From: Klebsiella pneumoniae
GTDB lineage: Bacteria; Myxococcota_A; UBA796; SXON01
DNA length: 64,000 bases
Direction of reading: 5' to 3'
Assembly: GCA_945861635.1 (NCBI GenBank)
Contig: CAMAWH010000001.1
Location: forward strand, 165,048 to 229,047
Numbering within the stretch: position 1 is the first letter of the stretch; each line of letters opens with the position of its first letter. Of this stretch, positions 16,532-24,080 are shown in pieces. The notes below the pieces were generated by a model, which did not search any database, was not told the DNA's origin, and saw nothing but the letters and a program-made list of their open reading frames with translations. A program made the translations under genes and the position numbers.

Positions 16532-17709
16532 TCGTGCTCTTGCTGGCATGCACGGCGGTGGACGAAGCGCGAACGGGCGCGGACGCTGCCGACGACAGCG
16601 ACTCCGGAACGGAAATTCACCCGGCAGAGTTGGAGGACGTGTTGGCGCGCCTGCGGAAGGATCGCGACGGCACAATACTGGACGTCGCGAATACGCTTGG
16701 CTGGCCGCTATCCGTGGAAGGCGGCCGATTGTTTGTCGCTTCCGGCGCCAGGACCACGGAACTCGCCGGTGACTTCGATGGCTGGGCGGGCGCCGAAATG
16801 CAACCAGAAGACGATTTTTCCTGGGCGGTCGTCGATGCGACCGGCGGCTACAAATTTGTCCGCCGGTCGACCTACGAGGCCGATCCGTGGTCACGCGCCT
16901 ACACCACCGACGAATTCGGAGAATTGAGCCTTTCCGGTCCGGCGGAACCCCATCTCGAACGCCTATTTTCCGTCGGAAACGACGACATGGTTGCGCGGAC
17001 GATCCGGGCGTGGATTCCGACCGCGCCTACCCGCACGCTGTATGTCCATGACGGCCAGAATCTGTTCGACCCCTCCGCCATGTGGGGCGGCTGGCACCTC
17101 CAGGACTCCGCTCCCACGGACATCTTGCTGGTGGGCATCGACAACACGGCCGACCGCATGGAGGAGTACACGCACGTTTCCGACACGCTCGACGGCGACG
17201 TGGTTGGCGGACGGGGAGACGAATACGCATCGTTTGTTTCCGATACCGTGCGCCCGCTCGTGCAAGGCACTTGGGGCGAGCCCGGACCGGTGGGAACCAT
17301 GGGATCCTCGCTCGGGGGGTTGATCAGTTTTCACATCGCCCATCGCCAGCCTGAAGAATGGGCTTTTGCAGCCAGCTTGTCAGGGACGATGGGGTGGGGA
17401 TCGATAGGCGCCGAGCACGAGACGATGATTCAACGGTACGCCGCCGCGGACCACGGCTCGGCGGTGCTCTATTTGGACAGCGGCGGGGACGGGGACTGCT
17501 ACGACACCGATGGCGACGGCACGAACGACGACAACGACGACGCCGGTGACAACTACTGCGAAAATATTCAACTCCGCGAGACGCTTGCTGGTGTTGGCTA
17601 CACCTACGACGTCGATCTGTTTCACTGGTGGGAACCGAACGCCGAACACAATGAAATGGCGTGGGCCGAGAGGGTATTTCGGCCGATGGATATCTTCGAC
17701 GCGTTGTGA
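16528..17709 (+). CDS. Esterase (enterochelin-esterase/PF00756-like) lipoprotein
   Basis: 393 residues. Signal MIVLLLAC gives an N-terminal lipidated Cys. Residues ~65-125 resemble a carbohydrate-binding/early-set module, and ~150-390 an alpha/beta-hydrolase of the esterase D/enterochelin esterase class: TLYVHDGQNLFDPSAMWG, nucleophile Ser in MGSSLGGL, and a probable His in PNAEHNEMAW. Between the Asp (LYLDSGG) and His is an unusual DxDxDG-rich calcium-loop insert (CYDTDGDGTNDDNDDAGDNYC) flanked by two Cys. Located outside the cytoplasm. Substrate unknown. Confidence 0.82.
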   Translation: MIVLLLACTAVDEARTGADAADDSDSGTEIHPAELEDVLARLRKDRDGTILDVANTLGWPLSVEGGRLFVASGARTTELAGDFDGWAGAEMQPEDDFSWAVVDATGGYKFVRRSTYEADPWSRAYTTDEFGELSLSGPAEPHLERLFSVGNDDMVARTIRAWIPTAPTRTLYVHDGQNLFDPSAMWGGWHLQDSAPTDILLVGIDNTADRMEEYTHVSDTLDGDVVGGRGDEYASFVSDTVRPLVQGTWGEPGPVGTMGSSLGGLISFHIAHRQPEEWAFAASLSGTMGWGSIGAEHETMIQRYAAADHGSAVLYLDSGGDGDCYDTDGDGTNDDNDDAGDNYCENIQLRETLAGVGYTYDVDLFHWWEPNAEHNEMAWAERVFRPMDIFDAL

Positions 17710-17713
17710 CGAT

Positions 17714-18814
17714 TCACGCCTTGAGGTGAAAGCGAAAAATCGCGCCGCCGCCCTCGGGGGAATCCACCCAGATGCGGCCGCCGTGGCGCTCGGCAACCCG
17801 ACGGCAAACGGCAAGTCCAACGCCGGTTCCCAACACGGTCGCGCCGCGCCCGCCCCGCTGGAACATCGAGAAAATACGGTGCACGTCCTGCCCGGCGACG
17901 CCAACCCCGTTGTCAGCCACCGAAAACACCCAACCGCCGTCGGCGGCCTGGGCAGTGACGAGCACGTAGGGCGGAAGCAGCCCGCGAAATTTCAAGGCGT
18001 TATCCAGCAAGTTGCGGAACAATTGCCCGAGCTGCGACGCGTTGCCCTTCACCACGGGCAGCGGGCCGCGTTCCACGACCGCGGCCGCCGAAGAGATAGC
18101 GAGCGAGAGATCCGCAAGGGCGTTGTCAAAAATCTCGGCCGTGTCCACGGGCGCGAACGGCCCCGCCGCCCGCTCTCCGCGCACGTCGGCGAGAAGATCA
18201 TCGATCATCGTGTTCATGCGATGAACGGCGCCTTGCGCACGAACCGCGAAATCCGCCGCTCGCGCTGATTCCTCTCCCATCGTCGCAATCAATTCGAGAT
18301 ATCCGGCGACGACATGTAGCGGCTGGCGCATGTCGTGGGACAGCATCGACGCGAATTGCGCCAATTCCCCGTTGGTTCGTCGCAGCTCGGCCACATGCTC
18401 CGCCAGGAGCCGCCGCGTTCGGTGGCGCTCCATCGCATAGCGAATCGCCCGCTCCAGCATGGCGGGGTCCAGCCTGCCCTTGACAAGAAAATCGACGGCA
18501 CCCGCCCCCATCGCCGACAAATCGGCGTCCCTGTCTCCCTGTGCCGTCAGCACGATGCAGGGTCCGTCGCACCCGCGTTGTGCGGCCGCCCTCACCACGT
18601 CCGCGCCCGAATCCGCACCGGCATCCCCGCTCAAGATGAAGTCGACGAGGTAGACATCATGGGCGTTTGCGGCCATTCGCTCCACGGCTCGCCCCGCCTC
18701 CGCGACCCATTCGACTTCACATTCGATGCCCGGAATGCGCCCGAGTTGGCGGGCTGTGAGGAGAAATTCATCCTCAACGTCATCCACCACAAGGACGCGG
18801 ATTGGAGGGGCCAC
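17714..18814 (-). CDS. REC-histidine kinase (response regulator fused to kinase)
   Basis: About 366 residues. Receiver domain at 1-125 (VLVVDDVEDEFLL; phosphoacceptor Asp in YLVDFILSG; Lys in DFLVKGRLD), a helix, HisKA with the H-box SHDMRQPL near residue 160, then HATPase (NLLDNALKFRG, VADNGVGVAG, GTGVGLAVCRRVAE). REC-first kinases of this layout (bacteriophytochrome-partner-like) are soluble and receive phosphate from another kinase. TAGCGT lies 6 bases before GTG 18814 and 3 before GTG 18817; I chose 18814. No output regulator is adjacent. Confidence 0.85.
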   Translation of the reverse strand: MAPPIRVLVVDDVEDEFLLTARQLGRIPGIECEVEWVAEAGRAVERMAANAHDVYLVDFILSGDAGADSGADVVRAAAQRGCDGPCIVLTAQGDRDADLSAMGAGAVDFLVKGRLDPAMLERAIRYAMERHRTRRLLAEHVAELRRTNGELAQFASMLSHDMRQPLHVVAGYLELIATMGEESARAADFAVRAQGAVHRMNTMIDDLLADVRGERAAGPFAPVDTAEIFDNALADLSLAISSAAAVVERGPLPVVKGNASQLGQLFRNLLDNALKFRGLLPPYVLVTAQAADGGWVFSVADNGVGVAGQDVHRIFSMFQRGGRGATVLGTGVGLAVCRRVAERHGGRIWVDSPEGGGAIFRFHLKA

Positions 18815-18820
18815 CACCGA

Positions 18821-18826
18821 ACGCTA
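18821..18826 (-). promoter_or_regulatory. Candidate leaderless -10 (TAGCGT) of the REC-kinase gene
   Basis: TAGCGT on the minus strand, then six bases, then GTG 18814. No Shine-Dalgarno site precedes this GTG. Confidence 0.4.
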
Positions 18827-18835
18827 TCACACCCT

Positions 18836-19408
18836 TCAGTACAGGCCGGGGACGAAGCGTCGCGTTCTTGCGAGGTAGTCCCTATACTGTTGCCCAAATG
18901 CGCCGATCAGGAGCGTCTCCTCTGCGCGTGCGCGAATGTCTCCCGTGATGGCCGTCACGACGATGCCACCCAGCGTGATGGCGTTGGGAAGAATCAGGAA
19001 ACTGCCGAGCGACAGGAGCACGAGCGCTGTGTAAATCGGGTGTCGGACGATGCCGAACGGACCGCTGGTGCACAGCTCGTGGTCAGCGGTCAGTTCGGCG
19101 CGCAATCGCCATGACCGGAACACCATCAGCGTCCACAAGGAAAGCACCATCCCTGCAGCGATAACGGCCATGCCCGCGGCGACATTGAACGGGAACAACG
19201 TCCACAGCGGGCCGCCGAACGCTCCGTACCCGATACCGAAGTACATGATGCCGATGCCCAGGGTGTGGAGGCCTACCAAACCCCCGGGATTGGCGACCGC
19301 GTGCGCCGAGGGCCCATCCTGCGCTCTCCCGGTGGCCCGATCAAGACGCCCGCGGACGATGAACGGCGCCCAGAAAAGCAGGTGGAGGCCATAGATCAGA
19401 GCAGCCAT
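18836..19408 (-). CDS. Isoprenylcysteine/phospholipid methyltransferase-like membrane protein
   Basis: 190 residues with four to five hydrophobic segments. The C-terminal half carries the ICMT/PEMT signature: GPFGIVRHPIYTALVLLSLGS, then EETLL.GAFGQQYRDYLARTRRFVPGL. Members methylate lipid or prenyl-cysteine substrates using SAM; the bacterial substrate is usually unknown. It lies 8 bases after the Spy-like gene in the sigma/anti-sigma run and 18 bases before the REC-kinase, so it may belong to the stress regulon. Confidence 0.78.
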   Translation of the reverse strand: MAALIYGLHLLFWAPFIVRGRLDRATGRAQDGPSAHAVANPGGLVGLHTLGIGIMYFGIGYGAFGGPLWTLFPFNVAAGMAVIAAGMVLSLWTLMVFRSWRLRAELTADHELCTSGPFGIVRHPIYTALVLLSLGSFLILPNAITLGGIVVTAITGDIRARAEETLLIGAFGQQYRDYLARTRRFVPGLY

Positions 19409-19416
19409 CCGCCCCC

Positions 19417-19917
19417 CTATCGCGGCGCGGGGGGCGCTCCTTCCGGCTGCGCGGGCACGCGATTCCTGCGCTCCCGCCGCTCACCTCGGCGCCCCGCTCG
19501 CATGGCCTCCAGTTGGTGCCATTGGTCGAGCGTCACGATTTTCCGCGTCGTAAGCAGCAACTGCACACGGTTGCGCTTCAATTCACCGTCGGCGCCCAAA
19601 GCCATCTCCAAGGCCCTTCCCACGGCTTTCTCGTCGATGACGTCCGCCGACAGCAACGTTTTGAGTTCGAGTTCCGCCTTCTCTTTTTTCGCCTTCGCAT
19701 CGATTCGCGCCACGTGCGATTCGTAGAATGCGGAACGGAGTTTCGCCTGCTGGTCGGCGTTCAACCCGATTTCGGAGGCGATCTCGTCGAAGTGGGAGGC
19801 GAACGCATCCTCAGCCTCGTCGTCGGCGCCGAAGTCCGCGGCGGCGTGCGGCGGCGGGGGAACGTTGGCGAGCACCGGAAGCGCGAGCAGGTGCAGCAGC
19901 GAGAGCGTCAGCATCAC
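19417..19917 (-). CDS. Spy/CpxP-like periplasmic helical protein
   Basis: 166 residues. Signal peptide MLTLSLLHLLALPVLANV, then a charged all-helical region with LNADQQAKLRSAFYE and LTLDQWHQL-like repeats (LTxxQ-like), typical of the Spy/CpxP/ZraP heavy-metal or envelope-stress proteins. The C-terminus is Arg/Pro rich. GTG 19917 overlaps the anti-sigma stop (GTGA); ATG 19914 is the next in-frame codon. In this context it probably acts as a periplasmic sensor, chaperone or resistance factor for the ECF pathway. Confidence 0.7.
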   Translation of the reverse strand: MMLTLSLLHLLALPVLANVPPPPHAAADFGADDEAEDAFASHFDEIASEIGLNADQQAKLRSAFYESHVARIDAKAKKEKAELELKTLLSADVIDEKAVGRALEMALGADGELKRNRVQLLLTTRKIVTLDQWHQLEAMRAGRRGERRERRNRVPAQPEGAPPAPR

Positions 19918-20402
19918 AGTTCTCCGTGGGTGAGGTCGAAATCGTCTTCGGCCAGCGGATCGGCGCCCGCAAACGGGTCGAGCAAGGCGACGACGTCGGC
20001 GCCGTACGGGTCGTCGACAACGCCAGCCACGTCCGCCGGTTCGTCGAAGTCAAGACCGGCGAGCGCCAGCAGGTCCGGATCGGTCGGACGTTGGCCCGCA
20101 TCGGCCGATTCGGCCGCCGCGTCCGGACGCGGCATCGTCGTCACCGCAAACAGCAACGCGGCCAGTCCGGCCGCAACCGACACGATGTTGCCCGCGACAC
20201 GGACCCGATGCCGCGCCCGCAGCTCACTCACCGCCGGCACCCTGCCGAAAATAGGAATCAACAGACTGCCGCCCGGCTGGCGCAGCGCAGCCGTCAAGTC
20301 AGCACACCGCGAGCAGCGCGAAAGGTGCTCGGCGTCAGGCTGCGTTGCAGACGCCAGCGCCTCGATCGTCCCAACACAATCCGCAGGAAGATCGCTATCC
20401 AT
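19914..20402 (-). CDS. Anti-sigma factor (zinc-binding HxxxCxxC type)
   Basis: 162 residues. The N-terminal ~45 residues contain HLSRCSRC, the ZAS-like H-x3-C-x2-C motif. A single transmembrane helix (VAGNIVSVAAGLAALLFAV) lies near residues 70-90, followed by an acidic periplasmic tail. It overlaps the upstream ECF sigma gene by 8 bases and the downstream Spy-like gene by GTGA. The gene order sigma, anti-sigma, Spy-like parallels RpoE/CnrYXH-type envelope sensing. Confidence 0.82.
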   Translation of the reverse strand: MDSDLPADCVGTIEALASATQPDAEHLSRCSRCADLTAALRQPGGSLLIPIFGRVPAVSELRARHRVRVAGNIVSVAAGLAALLFAVTTMPRPDAAAESADAGQRPTDPDLLALAGLDFDEPADVAGVVDDPYGADVVALLDPFAGADPLAEDDFDLTHGEL

Positions 20403-20925
20403 GTCGGGCCTCCAAGCGGCGCCGCACCGTCGTGAGCGCTCGGGAAAGGTGGGTTTTGACGGTGTCGGGCCGCATGTTCAGGGCCTCCCCGATTTCGGTT
20501 GTCGTCAAACCCTCGCCGAAGCGCAGCGCGAAGCACGCGCGCTGCTGCGGCGGCAGGCGCGCGACCAGCGCCCGAATCCGCGCAGCATCCACCAGGTCGG
20601 GCGTTTCCGGCGCCGCAAGCTCGGGCGTGGCCGCGCCGAAGGGCAACCAGCGCCGCAGCGAACGCCAGCGCATGGCCCGAAGGCACTCGCGCGCAACGAT
20701 GGCACGCAACCATCCCCGCAAGGCTGCGGGATCGCGCACCGCTGCGCGGGACCGCCACGCCCGCAGCCACGCCTCCTGCAGCGCGTCTGCCGCATCTTCG
20801 GGCGCACCAAGCATGTGAATCGCTAATCCGCGCATCGCCGGCGCCGAGTCCTCGAGCACCCGATGGAACGCCTCGTCGGCAAGCCGAACGGAGTCGGGAC
20901 GGGTTTCGGTCAGCGCCATGTCCAT
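20395..20925 (-). CDS. ECF RNA polymerase sigma factor
   Basis: 176 residues. Region 2 (APEDAADALQEAWLRAWRS; RGWLRAIVARECL) and region 4 (LPPQQRACFALRFGEGLTTTEIGEALNMRPDTVKTHLSRAL) are clear; no region 1 or 3, as usual for ECF factors. It starts at ATG 20925 or 20919. TAGACT lies only 3 bases before ATG 20925 and 9 before ATG 20919, so the later ATG fits a leaderless mRNA better. Probably held by the anti-sigma encoded next. Confidence 0.9.
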   Translation of the reverse strand: MDMALTETRPDSVRLADEAFHRVLEDSAPAMRGLAIHMLGAPEDAADALQEAWLRAWRSRAAVRDPAALRGWLRAIVARECLRAMRWRSLRRWLPFGAATPELAAPETPDLVDAARIRALVARLPPQQRACFALRFGEGLTTTEIGEALNMRPDTVKTHLSRALTTVRRRLEARHG

Positions 20926-21065
20926 CGCAGTCTATGACCGCGGTGCCGTCCTACGGGGGGACACGAATTAAGCAAGCGGGTGCACCCGACTCGCCTGCGC
21001 CGCTGTTGCTTGAGGATTGCGCAAAATCTGCACGCGTGCGCCTCGGGGACTCCGCACCCGTCGCG

Positions 21066-21071
21066 TACGGT
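21066..21071 (+). promoter_or_regulatory. Candidate leaderless -10 (TACGGT)
   Basis: TACGGT, six bases (AGTGGC), then ATG 21078. There is no Shine-Dalgarno sequence in the gap. Confidence 0.45.
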
Positions 21072-21077
21072 AGTGGC

Positions 21078-22196
21078 ATGCGACGCTTCCTCCTTTGCCT
21101 CTCCCTCTTCGTGTTTGGTGTTGCCGCTGTGCCCGCGCCCGTGGCGTCGCTGCGTTGGGGTCCGTTCTACGACGGCGACGTCGAGGCGCAGCGATCGCTG
21201 GCCCGGGGCGTCGAGGACTGGGTAGACGAGGGGGTAACCGACAAAGCGTTCGCGACCGGGTCCGCACGATTCGACAACGAGTGGCATTTCGGCGCGATGA
21301 TGATGGCCGCGATGGGCTTCGGTCAAACGGCGCTTGAGCATCCCGAGCTCACGCCGAAGCACGCCGCGCTGATGACGCGCTGCATCGACGATCTCCTTGC
21401 TCCCGAGGGTCACACGTTCGACACGGACGCGTGGGGCAAAGATCCGCTTGACGATCTGCAAGGAACATCCGGTCACATCGCGTTTCTCGGCTACGCGAAC
21501 CTGGCGCTCTCGCTCGCCCGTCTCGTCGGTACCGATGCCGTACACGCGGGTTGGAATGATCGCCTGACGGCCGCCATCGCGCGGCGCTACGAGGCCCATC
21601 CTGGCACGCTTATCGAAACCTACCCCGGAGAAAGGTACCCCGTCGATAACGCCGCTGCCATCGCCGCGCTCGCCGTGTACGACCGCGCGACCGGTGCAAA
21701 TCACCAGGCCATCATCCATCGATGGATCGCGACGGCCGCACGCCGGTGGGTAGACAAGCCGACCGGCATGCTTTTGCAATACATCCACCGCGATGGCAGC
21801 GGCGAGCCCCGAGGATCGGGCACGCTGCTTGCGGCGTACTTCCTCTCCTTCGCCGACGCGCGGTTCTCGGAAGGGCTGTTCGAGGCCGCGAAACGCAACC
21901 TCCACGGCAGCGTGCTCGGGTTCGAGGCCATGCGGGAGTTTCCACACGGGGTGGACCACCGCGGCGACATCGATTCCGGTCCATTGATTGCGGGTTTCGG
22001 CATTTCTCCAACCGGATTCGCGCTCGGGAGCGCACGAACATTCCAAGACCGGAATCTCTACGTCGGGATCGGCGCAACCGTCGAGGCGTTCGGTGCCCCC
22101 GTCACGGCGGACGGCGCGCTCCACTTCACCACCGGCGGGCCCCTCGGCGACGCCATCCTGTTCGCGATGCTGACCGCGCCGACGGGGCCGCTGTGA
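21078..22196 (+). CDS. Secreted alpha-helical barrel-like protein of unknown function
   Basis: 372 residues with a signal peptide (MRRFLLCLSLFVFGVAAVPAPV). The body is rich in paired helices with conserved-looking Trp/His/Asp motifs (NEWHFGAMMMAAMGFG, TSGHIAFLGYANLALSLARL, ETYPGERYPVDNAAAIAAL, GSGTLLAAYFLSFAD, IDSGPLIAGFGISPTG). It recalls (alpha/alpha)6-barrel enzymes such as polysaccharide-active or terpene-dehydratase-like families, but I cannot assign a family. It overlaps a small membrane-protein gene by GTGA. The start follows TACGGT-N6. Confidence 0.65.
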   Translation: MRRFLLCLSLFVFGVAAVPAPVASLRWGPFYDGDVEAQRSLARGVEDWVDEGVTDKAFATGSARFDNEWHFGAMMMAAMGFGQTALEHPELTPKHAALMTRCIDDLLAPEGHTFDTDAWGKDPLDDLQGTSGHIAFLGYANLALSLARLVGTDAVHAGWNDRLTAAIARRYEAHPGTLIETYPGERYPVDNAAAIAALAVYDRATGANHQAIIHRWIATAARRWVDKPTGMLLQYIHRDGSGEPRGSGTLLAAYFLSFADARFSEGLFEAAKRNLHGSVLGFEAMREFPHGVDHRGDIDSGPLIAGFGISPTGFALGSARTFQDRNLYVGIGATVEAFGAPVTADGALHFTTGGPLGDAILFAMLTAPTGPL

Positions 22197-22429
22197 GGCG
22201 CGCGCTCGTCGTGTTGGCTGTCGCGCTCGTGGTCACCCAGGCGGCCCTGCTCTACTGGATGACGCAAGCGAACGTCGCGAGCGTGCTGTTGTCGCCAAGC
22301 GCGAGCGCACACCCCTCCGTCCTCGTTGGGGCCGCGATTTTCCTCACGTCACGTTTGTCACTCCTGCTCGTTCCCGGCCTGCTTTTCGCTGCATTGCCCA
22401 GGCCGGACTCGATTGGGCGCGCTCGTTGA
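22193..22429 (+). CDS. Small two-helix membrane protein
   Basis: 78 residues. GTG 22193 overlaps the upstream TGA (GTGA), which supports coupling to the secreted barrel-like protein. Two hydrophobic segments (ALVVLAVALVVTQAALLYW and SVLVGAAIFLTSRLSLLLVPGLLFAAL) predict an integral inner-membrane protein. I recognise no family. The short length and lack of conserved residues make coding status moderately certain. Confidence 0.55.
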   Translation: MRRALVVLAVALVVTQAALLYWMTQANVASVLLSPSASAHPSVLVGAAIFLTSRLSLLLVPGLLFAALPRPDSIGRAR

Positions 22430-22439
22430 ATAATTTTCA

Positions 22440-22468
22440 TTGATTACTAATCAGTCGTAGCATAGACT
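22440..22468 (+). promoter_or_regulatory. tetR-alkB promoter with overlapping palindromic operator
   Basis: TTGATT (22440-22445), a 17-base spacer and TAGACT (22463-22468) form a sigma70-type promoter. The -10 ends six bases before ATG 22475, so the transcript is probably leaderless. A perfect 13-bp palindrome, TGATTACTAATCA (22441-22453), overlaps the -35 and spacer. It is AT-rich against a GC-rich background and is the obvious TetR operator; binding would block polymerase and give autoregulation. Confidence 0.65.
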
Positions 22469-22474
22469 CCGGAC

Positions 22475-23047
22475 ATGGCCCGCTCCGAAGCGCATGAAGC
22501 ACGCCGCGTCCAGCTCCTCGCCGTCGGGAAGCGCATCTTCTCGGCGCGTCCCTACGCGGCGGTATCCATCGAAGACATCGCCGCCGAGGCGGGAGTTTCC
22601 ACTGGCCTCCTCTACCACTACTTCGGCAACAAACGCGGACTCTACGTCGCGAGCATTCGGTCATTTGGAGAGGTTCTCGTCGCCGCGATGATCTTCCCGG
22701 CGGGGGTGGCCCTGCCCGAGGCAACGCTCGCGGCACTCCACCGCTTTCATGCCTTCATCCAGCAGAATGAGGCGCTCTACCGGGGCGTCATGCGCGGAGG
22801 CGCCGCCGATGCCGAGGTGCACGCCATCGTGGAGCAGGTCCGCGCAAGCATCCTCGGGCGGATTCTTTTCGCGGCGGGGGTACAGCCGACGCCGACGCTG
22901 ACGTTTCACCTGTACGGCTGGCTCGGGTACGTCGAATTTTCCTCGCTCCACTGGCTTGCCGAACAGGCAATCCCTCACGACGAAGTGATCGCGCTCCAGC
23001 TCGGTGCGCTCCCCCACGCACTGCTCACCGTTAAAGGTCGACCATGA
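22475..23047 (+). CDS. TetR-family transcriptional repressor
   Basis: 190 residues. The N-terminal helix-turn-helix is typical: VGKRIFSARPYAAVSIEDIAAEAGVSTGLLYHYFGNKRGLYVASI. The C-terminal ligand domain is helical without recognised specificity. It overlaps the downstream alkane-hydroxylase-like gene by ATGA. The promoter carries a 13-bp palindrome, so it probably represses its own operon and is released by a hydrophobic ligand such as a long-chain alkane or acyl compound (inference). Confidence 0.9.
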   Translation: MARSEAHEARRVQLLAVGKRIFSARPYAAVSIEDIAAEAGVSTGLLYHYFGNKRGLYVASIRSFGEVLVAAMIFPAGVALPEATLAALHRFHAFIQQNEALYRGVMRGGAADAEVHAIVEQVRASILGRILFAAGVQPTPTLTFHLYGWLGYVEFSSLHWLAEQAIPHDEVIALQLGALPHALLTVKGRP

Positions 23048-24030
23048 GCCCATACTTCCTTGCTTTTCTCTCTCCTGCGCTCGTGCTGCTGGCTGCCGCG
23101 GTCGGTGGCCCCGCCGCCCTGCTTCCGCCGATCGTGCTTTTCGGACTCCTGCCGATCATCGACCAATGGCTACCGTTGAACCGACAGAATGCACTGGGTC
23201 CATCGACGTTGCGCTTTCTACCCATCGCCTACGTGCCCGTTCACATCGGCGTCCTGGCCTACGCATTGACCGCCATCGTCGGCGCAGAGTCCGTTCTTGT
23301 CGGTGCGCTACTGACTCTCTCCACCGGTATCGGCACCGCGTTGGCGATCAACGTGGCGCACGAGCTGATGCATCGTCCGGGCCGCAGCGAGCAGGCGTTG
23401 GCCGCTGTGATCATGGCCGCCGCCTCGTACACCCACTTTTGTGTGGAGCACGTGCATGGGCACCACAAAAACGTAGGTACCCGGCACGATCCCGCCACAG
23501 CTCGCCTCGGTGAGCCGCTCCATCGGTACCTGCCGCGGACGTTGGGGGGCGGGCTGCGGAGCGCGTGGCGCATCGAAGCCGCTCGCCCGATAGCCCGCAA
23601 TCGAATGGTCCGGTTCGCGGCCGGGTACGCGCTGCTCGTCACCGGAATTCTCGTGGCCTTCGGACCCATGGGCCTCGCCGCGTTTCTCGGGCAGTCCGTC
23701 GTCGCGGTCCTCATGCTGGAGACGATCAATTACGTCGAACATTACGGCCTTGAACGTGAGGAGATCGCGCCCGGACGGCCGAAACGCGTGGCCCCGCATC
23801 ACTCCTGGAATTCGGCGCATCGCGTCGCGAATTGGATGCTGTTCAACCTCGCGCGGCACTCGGACCATCACGCGTTCGCCGGCCGACCCTTTCGCGAGCT
23901 GAGGCACCACGACGACGTGCCCCAACTCCCGGCTTCGTACCCGGCAATGATGCTGCTGGCCATGGTGCCGACGCTCTGGTTCAGGGTCATGAATCCGCGC
24001 GTGGACGCCGCGCGACGAATGGCGGCCTGA
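23044..24030 (+). CDS. alkB: AlkB-type alkane 1-monooxygenase (membrane di-iron)
   Basis: 328 residues, slightly shorter than Pseudomonas AlkB (~400). All the family motifs are present: HELMHR (106-111), EHVHGHHKNVGTRHDPATAR (135-154), NYVEHYGLER (229-238), and WNSAHR...ARHSDHH...PQLPASYPAMM (255-302). These supply the His ligands of the di-iron site that hydroxylates terminal C-H bonds of alkanes or fatty acids. Six hydrophobic segments are seen. Rubredoxin is not encoded nearby. The gene is translationally coupled to tetR (ATGA). Confidence 0.9.
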   Translation: MSPYFLAFLSPALVLLAAAVGGPAALLPPIVLFGLLPIIDQWLPLNRQNALGPSTLRFLPIAYVPVHIGVLAYALTAIVGAESVLVGALLTLSTGIGTALAINVAHELMHRPGRSEQALAAVIMAAASYTHFCVEHVHGHHKNVGTRHDPATARLGEPLHRYLPRTLGGGLRSAWRIEAARPIARNRMVRFAAGYALLVTGILVAFGPMGLAAFLGQSVVAVLMLETINYVEHYGLEREEIAPGRPKRVAPHHSWNSAHRVANWMLFNLARHSDHHAFAGRPFRELRHHDDVPQLPASYPAMMLLAMVPTLWFRVMNPRVDAARRMAA

Positions 24031-24080
24031 TCGACGAAATCTGTTCCCCGCCAAACGAGGCGCGATACCAGCAGAACGCG

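Noticed and set aside
15008..16894. 628-codon minus-strand frame across the parvulin and reductase genes
   Set aside because: The plus-strand genes have clear signatures and coupling; the minus translation is low-complexity Arg/Pro without motifs.
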